Below, piece after piece: positions 1 through 6,679 of a stretch of DNA of 6,679 nucleotides. A program made the translations under genes and the position numbers. Origin of the DNA: Flavobacteriia bacterium (GTDB taxonomy: Bacteria; Bacteroidota; Bacteroidia; Flavobacteriales; Flavobacteriaceae); contig DRQI01000467.1 in NCBI GenBank assembly GCA_011330545.1, positions 1 through 6,679 on the forward strand. The letters are read 5' to 3'. The number at the start of each line of letters is the position of its first letter. Within the stretch, counting starts at the first letter, position 1. The notes under the pieces are model-generated. The model saw only the letters and a program-made list of their open reading frames with translations, was not told the DNA's origin and ran no database searches.

Positions 1-1578
1 CCGGGAGGTAATTTTCAAACAGTACAAAGTATAGTGGCAAATTCATCGATAACCCTACACTACGAGCAAGCCTCCGGAAACTATTATGACATACTTCGGC
101 CCAGTCACAATTACCTGACTAAAGTTGATTCTGTAGTAAATTTCAAACACCATGAAAGGCCATCGTATGAATTTACAAGAGAACCCTTAATTCCATATAC
201 AAAAGGGTACGAAGGCCCGAAAATAGCTGTTGCCGATATCAATAATGACAGATTGCAAGATGTATATATCGGAGGTGCCAAAAAACAAGCCGGAGCCCTG
301 TTCTTTCAAGAAGAGAACGGACAGTTTTCTAGGGCTCAACAAGGCACTTTTGAGAAAAACAACCTCAATGAAGATACCGATAACTTATTTTTTGATGCAG
401 ACAATGATGGCGACCAAGACCTTATAGTTGTTTCGGGAGGAAACGAATTTCAGTCAGGAAAAGCATTAAACCCAAGGCTTTATATCAATCAAGATGATGT
501 ATTTACGTTGAGTAACAGTTTTAAAAATATAGAAATCAATGCCGCAGTGGTGAAAGTCATTGATTTTGACACAGATGGCGACCTAGATATAGTAATGGGG
601 GCAAATGCATTCCCGCAACAATTTGGAAAATTGGCAAAAAATTACTTGTTCGAAAATGACGGATATGGCAACTTTAAAGATATTACTGCCACAAATGCAC
701 CCGAATTTTCAAATATTGGCCTGATAGAAGATATCGCCATAACCGATGTTAATAATGACAAAACTCCCGACTTAATTGTGGTAGGCCATTGGATGCCCAT
801 TGCTATATTTATCAATAAAAATAACCGGCTGGAATTACAAACCGAGAATCATCTAAACCGTAGTAACGGTTGGTGGAATACTATCAAAGCGGCAGATTTT
901 GACAATGATGGCGATATTGATTTCGTTGTCGGAAATTGGGGGTTAAATACGCGCTTAAAGGCTTCCAAAAAAGAGCCTATACAATTATATAGGAATGATT
1001 TTGACGATAATGGTACCACAGAAGCCTTAGTGACATATTATACGCAAGGCAAGGAAACCCTATTTTCTTCAAAAGACGAACTGACAAAACAATTGCCCGT
1101 ACTCAATAAAAAAGTACTTTCCTATAAAGCATTTGCCCAAACCGATTTTTTGAAGTTGTTTTCAAAAGAAAAAATAAAAAATGCCGATAAAAAACAAGTT
1201 TTCGAACTGGCAACCTGTTATTTTGAAAACACCGGGCAAGGTTATTTTAACAAAAAAAAATTGCCTTTTATGTCACAAATTTCATCAGTAAATGCCCTAT
1301 TTTTATATGATTTTAACCATGATGGGTTTTTAGATATACTCTTAGCCGGCAACGGCCCCGAAATAAGTACCCAATTAGGAAAGTTAGATGCCCTCCACGG
1401 ATTGATTCTTATCAACAATCAACACGGGTATTTTAATCTTGCACCCAATCAATCTTTTGATATTTCCGGACAAGTAAGAGATATCAAAAAAATAAAAATA
1501 AAAGGAAGCCCATATGTTGTTATTGCCAGAAATAACAACACCCCTGTTTTCTTTAAAATAAATGAAATCCCTAAATAA
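1..1578 (+). CDS. VCBS/FG-GAP repeat protein with ASPIC/UnbV domain, C-terminal part (5' end outside window)
   Basis: This is the last 525 residues of a large repeat protein. The frame is open from base 1, and its first residues (PGGNFQTVQSIVAN) match the end of the ASPIC/UnbV domain of the next two genes (WPNG..., WPDKTFQTV...), so the gene starts upstream and the GTG at 34 is not its start. After a linker comes a complete C-terminal repeat region with seven Asp-rich calcium-type loops at visible residues 79, 132, 188, 249, 299, 333 and 437. Two of them lack the usual Gly (DINNDR, DVNNDK). Between the sixth and seventh loops lies a Lys-rich non-repeat segment. The C-terminus, FFKINEIPK, parallels the KIFKLNE end of the next protein. 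The next gene starts inside this one. The protein is probably exported and envelope-anchored like its neighbours, although its own signal peptide is not visible. Family assignment is firm; biochemical role is unknown. Confidence 0.93.
   Translation, partial: PGGNFQTVQSIVANSSITLHYEQASGNYYDILRPSHNYLTKVDSVVNFKHHERPSYEFTREPLIPYTKGYEGPKIAVADINNDRLQDVYIGGAKKQAGALFFQEENGQFSRAQQGTFEKNNLNEDTDNLFFDADNDGDQDLIVVSGGNEFQSGKALNPRLYINQDDVFTLSNSFKNIEINAAVVKVIDFDTDGDLDIVMGANAFPQQFGKLAKNYLFENDGYGNFKDITATNAPEFSNIGLIEDIAITDVNNDKTPDLIVVGHWMPIAIFINKNNRLELQTENHLNRSNGWWNTIKAADFDNDGDIDFVVGNWGLNTRLKASKKEPIQLYRNDFDDNGTTEALVTYYTQGKETLFSSKDELTKQLPVLNKKVLSYKAFAQTDFLKLFSKEKIKNADKKQVFELATCYFENTGQGYFNKKKLPFMSQISSVNALFLYDFNHDGFLDILLAGNGPEISTQLGKLDALHGLILINNQHGYFNLAPNQSFDISGQVRDIKKIKIKGSPYVVIARNNNTPVFFKINEIPK
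235..1329 (+). repeat. C-terminal FG-GAP/VCBS-type protein repeats of the first gene
   Basis: Seven loops of the form DxDxDG or close variants begin at bases 235, 394, 562, 745, 895, 997 and 1309, most followed by a hydrophobic strand such as DLIVV or DFVVG. These are degenerate protein-level repeats, not DNA repeats. The loops at 235 and 745 have Arg and Lys in place of the Gly. Confidence 0.8.
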
Positions 1579-1582
1579 AATG
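1552..1582 (+). promoter_or_regulatory. Overlapping stop/start junction between first and second gene
   Basis: The second gene's ATG at 1562 lies in another frame inside the aat gaa (Asn-Glu) codons near the end of the first gene, whose TAA is at 1576-1578. A second in-frame ATG follows at 1580 after a single base (taaaatg). Upstream is an A/T-rich run without AGGAGG, as is usual in Bacteroidota. Both arrangements suit coupled re-initiation. I prefer 1562 because it is homologous in position to the start of the third gene, but cannot exclude 1580. Confidence 0.65.
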
Positions 1583-4500
1583 AAAGGTACAACAACATAT
1601 CGTTTATTAGTGTCTCTGTTAAGTTTACTCCTGCTTTTTTCCTGTAAGTCAAAGACAGAAAAACCTACCGTAAAGAAAAAAGGCCAAACGCTGTTTTCAT
1701 TACTGTCGCCCGAGCAGACAGGTATAGATTTTACCAACAAAGTGGTCAACCAAAAAGATTTTAATATTTTTAAATATAGAAATTTTTATAATGGCGGCGG
1801 CGTAGCCATTGGAGATATCAATAATGACGGCCTTGTTGATATCTATTTAACCGCAAATATGGGCCCGAACAAATTGTATTTAAACAAAGGGAATTTTGAA
1901 TTTGAAGATATCTCAGAAACTGCCGGTATCTCAGGTAACAAACCTTGGTCTACCGGGGTAACCATGGTAGATATCAATCAAGATGGTTATTTAGATATCT
2001 ATGTGAGCAATGCCGGTAATATGGAAGGTAACAACCATGATAACGACCTCTATATCAATAATAAAGACCTTACGTTTACCGAAATGGCCGCAACGTATAA
2101 TTTGGCAAAAACAGGTTTTAGTACCCATGCAACCTTTTTTGATTATGATAAAGACGGCGATTTAGATGCCTATATTTTAAACAACAGCAACATTCCGGTA
2201 AGTAGTTTAGGATATGCAGAACAACGCAATGTAAGGGCACAAGATTGGGAAGGCGTACCCGATGAATTTAAAGGTGTTGGCGATATGCTCTTACGAAATG
2301 ACAACGGTAAATTTGTCGATGTAAGTGAAAAAGCAGGAATTTATGGCAGCCTCATTGGTTTCGGCCTCGGTGTAATGATAAGCGATGTCAATGGCGATTT
2401 ATATCCCGATATTTATGTTTCTAATGATTTTTATGAACGCGACTACTTATACATAAACAACCAAGACGGAACCTTTACCGAAGATATTAAAAACTGGACA
2501 TCCCATTTGTCACTTTCGGCGATGGGTATCGATATGGCAGATATTAATAACGATGGCAATATCGATATTTTTATTACCGATATGTTGCCCGAAGGAGACC
2601 AACGGGTAAAATCAGTAATGACTTTTGAAGGCTATGATATTTTTAAACTCAAACAAAGCAAAGATTTTTACCAACAATACATACAAAACACCTTACAGCT
2701 CAATAACGGAAATCACACTTTTTCTGAAGTAGCCTATTATAGTGGCGTTGCGAAAACCGACTGGAGTTGGGCAGGGCTCCTCTTTGATATGGATAACGAC
2801 GGGTTTCGAGATATATATGTTACCAATGGTATCAACCACGACCTTACCGACCTCGATTTTGTTGATTTCTTTGCCGATGAAATTCTACAAGAAGCCCGTA
2901 CTGGGAAAAAGCAAGCCATTGACTCTATCATCCATAAAATGCCGGTAACCCCGATACCCAACTATGCTTTTAGAAATAATCACGATATTACATTTACCGA
3001 TGTTGCCCAAAAATGGGGACTCGAAATACCTAGCCTTTCTAATGGCGCAGCCTATGGAGACCTTGATAATGACGGCGATTTAGACCTCGTTGTCAATAAT
3101 GTTAATATGAAGGCTTTTGTATATAAAAACAATGCAGAAAAAATATCAGAGAATAATTATCTTAAACTACAATTTGAAGGAGAGGGCAAGAATACATTTG
3201 CCATAGGGGCTTCCGTTAAATTGTATTACGATAAAAATATAGTACTTCAAGAACTGTACCCTTCGAGAGGGTTTCAATCTTCTATGGAATATGCGATGAC
3301 CATAGGCCTCGGTAAAACAAATACTATCGATTCATTATTAGTTATCTGGCCTAATGGCCATATGCAAAAATTAACAAATGTAAAAGCCAATCAATTGCTC
3401 ACCTTGAAACAAGCAGCAGCCAAAGAAAAATACAAGCCGGTAAAACCTACAAATAATAAAACCTTACTAAAAGAAATATCCAATAAAAACTTAGCTGCCC
3501 ATAAAGAAAATAGTTATTCGGATTTTGATTACGAAGGAATGATTTATAAAATGCTATCACAAGAAGGGCCGGCTTTGGCAGTGGCAGATATTAATGGAGA
3601 CGGCAATGAAGATATTTTTATCGGAGGGGCAAAAGGCCAAACAGGGCGTATTTATTTCCACAAAGGGCACGGCATAGTAAGTGGATATCCCCAAGAAGCA
3701 TTGGCAGCCGATGCAAATTATGAAGATACCGCAGCGTCGTTTTTTGATGCCGATGCAGATGGCGATATAGACTTGATGGTAGCGTCAGGAGGTAATCAAG
3801 TAGGTGAAGAAAAAACCTATAAAACCCGATTATACCTTAATGACGGCAATGGTAAATTCACGAAAGCTGATAGTGATTTGCCAACTACCCATGCTAATGT
3901 CTCGGTTATCAGTCCGTATGATTTCGATAACGATGGAGACATAGATGTATTTATTGGGTCTAGAAACGTAGTAGGTACCTATGGCATAAACCCCAAACAC
4001 CTCTTTTTAGAAAATAACGGCGATGGTACCTTTACCGATGCCACAGAACGCATTGCCTATGACGTAAAAGATGCCGGAATGATTACAGATGCCATTTGGG
4101 CAGATGTTGACGGCGATGGCAAAAAAGATTTAATAACCGTGTCAGAATGGGGTACACCGGTTATTTATAAAAATTCAGGGCGGGCACTGTCGAAGTTTTC
4201 AAGCAGTTTAGATACCTTATTCGGCTGGTGGAATACCGTTGAGGCGGCTGATTTAGATCAAGATGGTGATTTGGATTTTGTCATTGGTAATCAAGGAGAT
4301 AACACACATTACAAAACTTCTGAAAAAAATCCGATGAAAATGTGGATGAATGATTTTGATAATAATGGTACCATCGAACAAATTGTTACCAGGCACTTCA
4401 ATGGTAAAGATTATCCCATACACATGAAAAAAGAATTGACAACCCAAATAGTTTCCTTAAAAAAACAAAATTTAAAAGCATCAGAATATGCAAAAAAGTC

Positions 4501-4933
4501 AATAGATGAATTGTTCCCTAAAGAAATTTTTCAAAATTCTATGGTAAAAAAAGCCGTTATTTCAGAATCGATTGTTGCCTTAAATGACGGAAATGGGAAA
4601 TATACCATTAAAAAACTCCCGCAAAAGGTTCAGTTTTCTTGTGTTAATGCCATAACCTGTGCCGATGTTAATAAAGATGGGTTTTTAGATATCATTGCCG
4701 GAGGAAATAATTTTGATTTTAAACCCCAATATTCGCGTTTAGATGCCAATTACGGCAGTGTATTGCTCGGAAATAAAGAAGCAGAATTTACTTGGCAAGA
4801 TTATAATAAAACGGGTTTTTTTATCAGAAATGAAATCAGGCATATCGAACAACTTCACGATAAAAACGGTAAAATTTATATCATTGCGGCAATCAATAAT
4901 GAAAAACCGAAAATTTTTAAATTAAATGAATAG
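1562..4933 (+). CDS. Large lipoprotein with two VCBS/FG-GAP repeat regions flanking an ASPIC/UnbV domain
   Basis: This complete 1123-residue protein has a lipoprotein signal peptide: basic n-region, Leu-rich core and lipobox LFSC, with Cys28 the likely lipidated residue. Seven DxDxDG-type loops follow at residues 85, 137, 194, 275, 327, 409 and 500, with the family-like motifs DMLPE (340), SGVAKTDWSW (Asp400-Trp403) and NGI...DLDF (from 422). The ASPIC/UnbV domain lies at about 532-615 (SRGFQSS, VIWPNG). After a linker, a second region carries seven loops at 676, 729, 787, 848, 897, 931 and 1035. The regions are probably calcium-binding beta-propellers (family knowledge plus inference). The start at 1562 overlaps the previous gene by 17 bases and matches the position of the third gene's start; ATG at 1580, one base past the upstream stop, is a possible alternative that keeps the signal peptide. 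No Shine-Dalgarno sequence is seen. Similar proteins are often labelled RNA-binding or CRTAC1-like; an envelope scaffold or binding role is more plausible. Confidence 0.95.
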   Translation: MKSLNKMKGTTTYRLLVSLLSLLLLFSCKSKTEKPTVKKKGQTLFSLLSPEQTGIDFTNKVVNQKDFNIFKYRNFYNGGGVAIGDINNDGLVDIYLTANMGPNKLYLNKGNFEFEDISETAGISGNKPWSTGVTMVDINQDGYLDIYVSNAGNMEGNNHDNDLYINNKDLTFTEMAATYNLAKTGFSTHATFFDYDKDGDLDAYILNNSNIPVSSLGYAEQRNVRAQDWEGVPDEFKGVGDMLLRNDNGKFVDVSEKAGIYGSLIGFGLGVMISDVNGDLYPDIYVSNDFYERDYLYINNQDGTFTEDIKNWTSHLSLSAMGIDMADINNDGNIDIFITDMLPEGDQRVKSVMTFEGYDIFKLKQSKDFYQQYIQNTLQLNNGNHTFSEVAYYSGVAKTDWSWAGLLFDMDNDGFRDIYVTNGINHDLTDLDFVDFFADEILQEARTGKKQAIDSIIHKMPVTPIPNYAFRNNHDITFTDVAQKWGLEIPSLSNGAAYGDLDNDGDLDLVVNNVNMKAFVYKNNAEKISENNYLKLQFEGEGKNTFAIGASVKLYYDKNIVLQELYPSRGFQSSMEYAMTIGLGKTNTIDSLLVIWPNGHMQKLTNVKANQLLTLKQAAAKEKYKPVKPTNNKTLLKEISNKNLAAHKENSYSDFDYEGMIYKMLSQEGPALAVADINGDGNEDIFIGGAKGQTGRIYFHKGHGIVSGYPQEALAADANYEDTAASFFDADADGDIDLMVASGGNQVGEEKTYKTRLYLNDGNGKFTKADSDLPTTHANVSVISPYDFDNDGDIDVFIGSRNVVGTYGINPKHLFLENNGDGTFTDATERIAYDVKDAGMITDAIWADVDGDGKKDLITVSEWGTPVIYKNSGRALSKFSSSLDTLFGWWNTVEAADLDQDGDLDFVIGNQGDNTHYKTSEKNPMKMWMNDFDNNGTIEQIVTRHFNGKDYPIHMKKELTTQIVSLKKQNLKASEYAKKSIDELFPKEIFQNSMVKKAVISESIVALNDGNGKYTIKKLPQKVQFSCVNAITCADVNKDGFLDIIAGGNNFDFKPQYSRLDANYGSVLLGNKEAEFTWQDYNKTGFFIRNEIRHIEQLHDKNGKIYIIAAINNEKPKIFKLNE
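1811..3088 (+). repeat. N-terminal FG-GAP/VCBS-type protein repeats of the second gene
   Basis: Seven Asp-rich loops begin at bases 1814, 1970, 2141, 2384, 2540, 2786 and 3059 (for example DINNDG, DYDKDG, DLDNDG). The loop at 2384 reads DVNGDL, with Leu in place of Gly. Spacings are 52, 57, 81, 52, 82 and 91 residues; the longer ones contain inserted non-repeat sequence. Confidence 0.8.
3587..4693 (+). repeat. C-terminal FG-GAP/VCBS-type protein repeats of the second gene
   Basis: Seven Asp-rich loops begin at bases 3587, 3746, 3920, 4103, 4250, 4352 and 4664. Spacings are 53, 58, 61, 49, 34 and 104 residues, against 53, 56, 61, 50, 34 and 104 in the first gene. The 104-residue gap holds a conserved Lys-rich segment rather than repeats. 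Confidence 0.8.
4916..4933 (+). promoter_or_regulatory. Overlapping stop/start junction between second and third gene
   Basis: The third gene's ATG at 4926 sits inside the aat gaa codons of the second gene's last two residues, and the stop TAG at 4931-4933 follows within the third gene's second and third codons. The 15 bases at 4916-4930 differ from 1552-1566 at one base only. There is no Shine-Dalgarno sequence ahead of the ATG. Coupled translation from one mRNA is the simplest reading. Confidence 0.7.
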
Positions 4934-6679
4934 ATACCTTATATATAGCCTCATTTTAATTAGTATAGCGAGTTGTGGAAAACAAGGAGGAAAACTCTTT
5001 GATACACCATTGCCCAAAGAAACAGGTATTACTTTTACCAATACAATTACAGAGACAGATGACCTCAATATTTTAGATTACCTCTACTTTTATAATGGCG
5101 GCGGCGTAGCCATTGGCGATATAAATAACGACGGGCTTGTCGATATTTTCTTTTCAGGAAATCAGGTTAAAAATAAATTATACCTCAATAAAGGCAATTT
5201 ACAATTTGAAGATATTACAAAAAAAGCAGGGGTTGCCGGAAACAGTACATGGAATACCGGTGCCGTAATGGGCGATGTCAACGGTGACGGGTTGTTAGAT
5301 ATTTATGTTTGCGCCGTAGTGGGTATCAACGGATTTAAAGGATATAATGAACTCTATATCAACAATGGCAATGCAACATTTACCGAAAGTGCCGAGAAAT
5401 ACGGATTAGATTTTGAATCGTATAGTTCAAATGCCATTTTTTTAGACTATGATTTGGATGGCGACTTAGATATGTATATTCTCAATCATGCCATTCATAC
5501 CCAAGAATCTTTCGGAAATGCTAATTTGCACAACAAGAGAAACTACCAAACCGGAGATAAATTAATGCGTAACGATGGCGGTAAGTTTGTAGATGTAAGT
5601 GAACAAGCCGGTATTTTAGGAGGCGTAAATGGGTACGGATTGGGAATTGCCACAGCAGATTTTAACTTAGACGGCTATCCTGATATTTATGTAAGTAATG
5701 ATTTTCATGAAGACGATTATTATTACCTAAACAACGGCGACGGTACTTTTTCAGAAAAGTTAAAACAGTATTTTGGGCATACTACCCGGTTTTCTATGGG
5801 GAATGATGTTGCAGATATCAACCATGACGGGCGGCCTGATTTGATATCTTTAGATATGTTGCCCGAAGACGAAAAAGTATTAAAATCAACAGGAGGCGAT
5901 GAAGACATTCAAATTTTGAAAATGCGAACCCAAAAATATGGATACCATTATCAATTTATGAGAAATATGTTACAAATAAACCAACCCGATGGCAACTTTG
6001 TAGAAACCGCCCTGTTGAGTGGCGTGGCAGCAACCGATTGGAGTTGGAGTGCCCTGTTTGCCGATTTTAATCAAGACGGCGAGCAAGACCTGTTCATCTC
6101 TAACGGCATTCCAAAACGCCCTAATGACCTCGATTTTATCAACTTTGTTTCCAATGAAAAAATTAGAAAAAAAATGAACCAAACCAAACTGGTTGATCAA
6201 AAAGCACTTGATTTAATGCCTTCGGGCAACGTACATAACTATATTTTTGAAGGTACTGAAGGTATTGTATTTCAGGATAAATCAGGCGATTGGATACCTA
6301 AAGATACACTTATTTCAGAAGCAACGGCCATGGGAGACCTCGATAATGACGGCGATTTAGATTTGGTGATTAATACAATTAATAAGCCCGCAATAATATA
6401 TATCAATACAATAAATAACAAAGCCAATTATCTAAAAATAAAATTTAAGTACGCCAAACCCAATACCTATGGCATCGGCACAAAAGTATTTTCATACCAC
6501 AATGGTAAATTGCAATACAAAGAGCTCTATACGGTAAGAGGCTTTCAAGCGTCGTCAGAACCTATGATACATTTTGGCTACGGAAAAATAACAACCGTAG
6601 ATTCTATTAAGGTTGTTTGGCCCGATAAAACCTTTCAAACGGTAAAAAATGTAGCCGTAAATCAAACCTTGGTAATTTC
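4926..6679 (+). CDS. VCBS/FG-GAP repeat lipoprotein with ASPIC/UnbV domain, N-terminal part (3' end outside window)
   Basis: The frame stays open from ATG 4926 to the window end, giving 584 complete codons; by comparison with the preceding gene, roughly half the protein is missing. The N-terminus is a short signal peptide with a lipobox-like SIASC, making Cys17 the likely lipidated residue, followed by CGKQGGK. Seven Asp-rich loops occur at residues 65, 117, 174, 245, 297, 380 and 471, with spacing close to the N-terminal half of the upstream neighbour. The block DMLPE (310), SGVAATDWSW (Asp371) and NGI...DLDF (from 393) is also shared. The ASPIC/UnbV domain starts near 501 (NYLKIKF) and includes VRGFQASSE and VVWPDKTFQTV before the sequence stops. 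The start overlaps the upstream stop by 8 bases, so translation is probably coupled. A C-terminal second repeat region, as in the other two copies, is expected but not seen. Function is unknown; an exported envelope protein is likely. Confidence 0.93.
   Translation, partial: MNRYLIYSLILISIASCGKQGGKLFDTPLPKETGITFTNTITETDDLNILDYLYFYNGGGVAIGDINNDGLVDIFFSGNQVKNKLYLNKGNLQFEDITKKAGVAGNSTWNTGAVMGDVNGDGLLDIYVCAVVGINGFKGYNELYINNGNATFTESAEKYGLDFESYSSNAIFLDYDLDGDLDMYILNHAIHTQESFGNANLHNKRNYQTGDKLMRNDGGKFVDVSEQAGILGGVNGYGLGIATADFNLDGYPDIYVSNDFHEDDYYYLNNGDGTFSEKLKQYFGHTTRFSMGNDVADINHDGRPDLISLDMLPEDEKVLKSTGGDEDIQILKMRTQKYGYHYQFMRNMLQINQPDGNFVETALLSGVAATDWSWSALFADFNQDGEQDLFISNGIPKRPNDLDFINFVSNEKIRKKMNQTKLVDQKALDLMPSGNVHNYIFEGTEGIVFQDKSGDWIPKDTLISEATAMGDLDNDGDLDLVINTINKPAIIYINTINNKANYLKIKFKYAKPNTYGIGTKVFSYHNGKLQYKELYTVRGFQASSEPMIHFGYGKITTVDSIKVVWPDKTFQTVKNVAVNQTLVI
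5115..6365 (+). repeat. N-terminal FG-GAP/VCBS-type protein repeats of the third gene
   Basis: Seven Asp-rich loops begin at bases 5118, 5274, 5445, 5658, 5814, 6063 and 6336. Spacings are 52, 57, 71, 52, 83 and 91 residues, matching the second gene except for a 10-residue difference between loops three and four. Confidence 0.8.

Noticed and set aside
34..36. GTG as the start of the first gene
   Set aside because: The frame is open back to base 1, and the residues before it match the end of the ASPIC/UnbV domain in the other two copies; the GTG encodes an internal Val.
1252..1260. Run of nine A as a possible frameshift or programmed slippage site
   Set aside because: The frame on both sides aligns with the paralogous gene (…KKLPF against …KKLPQ), so no shift is needed.
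1..1578. First gene as a naturally truncated or split paralogue lacking the N-terminal half
   Set aside because: It begins mid-domain exactly at the window edge, with no start signal nearby; the missing half is explained by the window boundary.
1384..1749. Minus-strand open frames here and at 2737-2961, 4253-4447, 5723-5908 and 5970-6200
   Set aside because: They lie antisense within well-conserved coding sequence, resemble no family I know, and have no independent context.
1814..1832. Recurring gat-aat-gat-ggc type DNA words as a DNA repeat or CRISPR-like array
   Set aside because: They vary at synonymous positions and track the protein-level Asp-loops; there are no uniform repeats with unique spacers.
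4743..4925. Short + strand frames at 230-427, 2742-2948 and 4743-4925
   Set aside because: They are alternate-frame shadows of the large repeat genes; the large frames show clear domain conservation through the same bases.
4916..4933. Promoter or terminator between the genes
   Set aside because: The genes overlap and no Bacteroidota-type promoter pair or GC-rich hairpin with a T run is visible at either junction.
4985..4990. AGGAGG resembling a strong Shine-Dalgarno site
   Set aside because: It encodes part of GlnGlyGly in the third protein's N-terminus; no suitable in-frame ATG follows at the right distance, and starting later would remove the signal peptide.

Overview
The window is wall-to-wall coding on the + strand. 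It holds parts of three consecutive genes for one protein family: very large secreted lipoproteins built from VCBS/FG-GAP-type beta-propeller repeats with an ASPIC/UnbV (CRTAC1-like) domain. The low GC, the A-rich translation starts without Shine-Dalgarno sequences, the short lipoprotein signal peptides and the family itself all point to Bacteroidota, most likely a marine or environmental member of the Flavobacteriia. That placement is inference from style and family, not from a marker gene.

Layout: (1) 1-1578 is the 3' part of the first gene, whose open frame already runs at base 1. It enters near the end of the ASPIC/UnbV domain and continues through the whole C-terminal propeller. (2) 1562-4933 is the only complete gene, 1123 residues: lipoprotein signal, N-terminal repeat region, ASPIC/UnbV domain, C-terminal repeat region. 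(3) 4926-6679 is the 5' part of the third gene, 584 complete codons: lipoprotein signal, N-terminal repeat region and most of the ASPIC/UnbV domain, running off the window. The window happens to begin and end at nearly the same place in the protein architecture, so it spans about two gene lengths of a tandem array.

The genes overlap by 17 and 8 bases, leaving no intergenic DNA and no room for a promoter or terminator, so they almost certainly share one transcript and are probably translationally coupled. The two junctions are homologous: in both, the next gene's ATG lies out of frame inside the Asn-Glu codons (aat gaa) at the C-terminus of the previous protein. This suggests that the array arose by in-place tandem duplication. 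Spacing between the Asp-rich calcium-type loops is almost identical between copies, and two long non-repeat segments are conserved in position and sequence.

Function is not established for this family. From the architecture I infer calcium-stabilised, envelope-anchored scaffold or binding proteins. In Bacteroidota such genes are often seen near SusC/SusD-type uptake systems, but no such gene is in this window. No RNA genes, mobile elements, CRISPR arrays or non-coding stretches were found.
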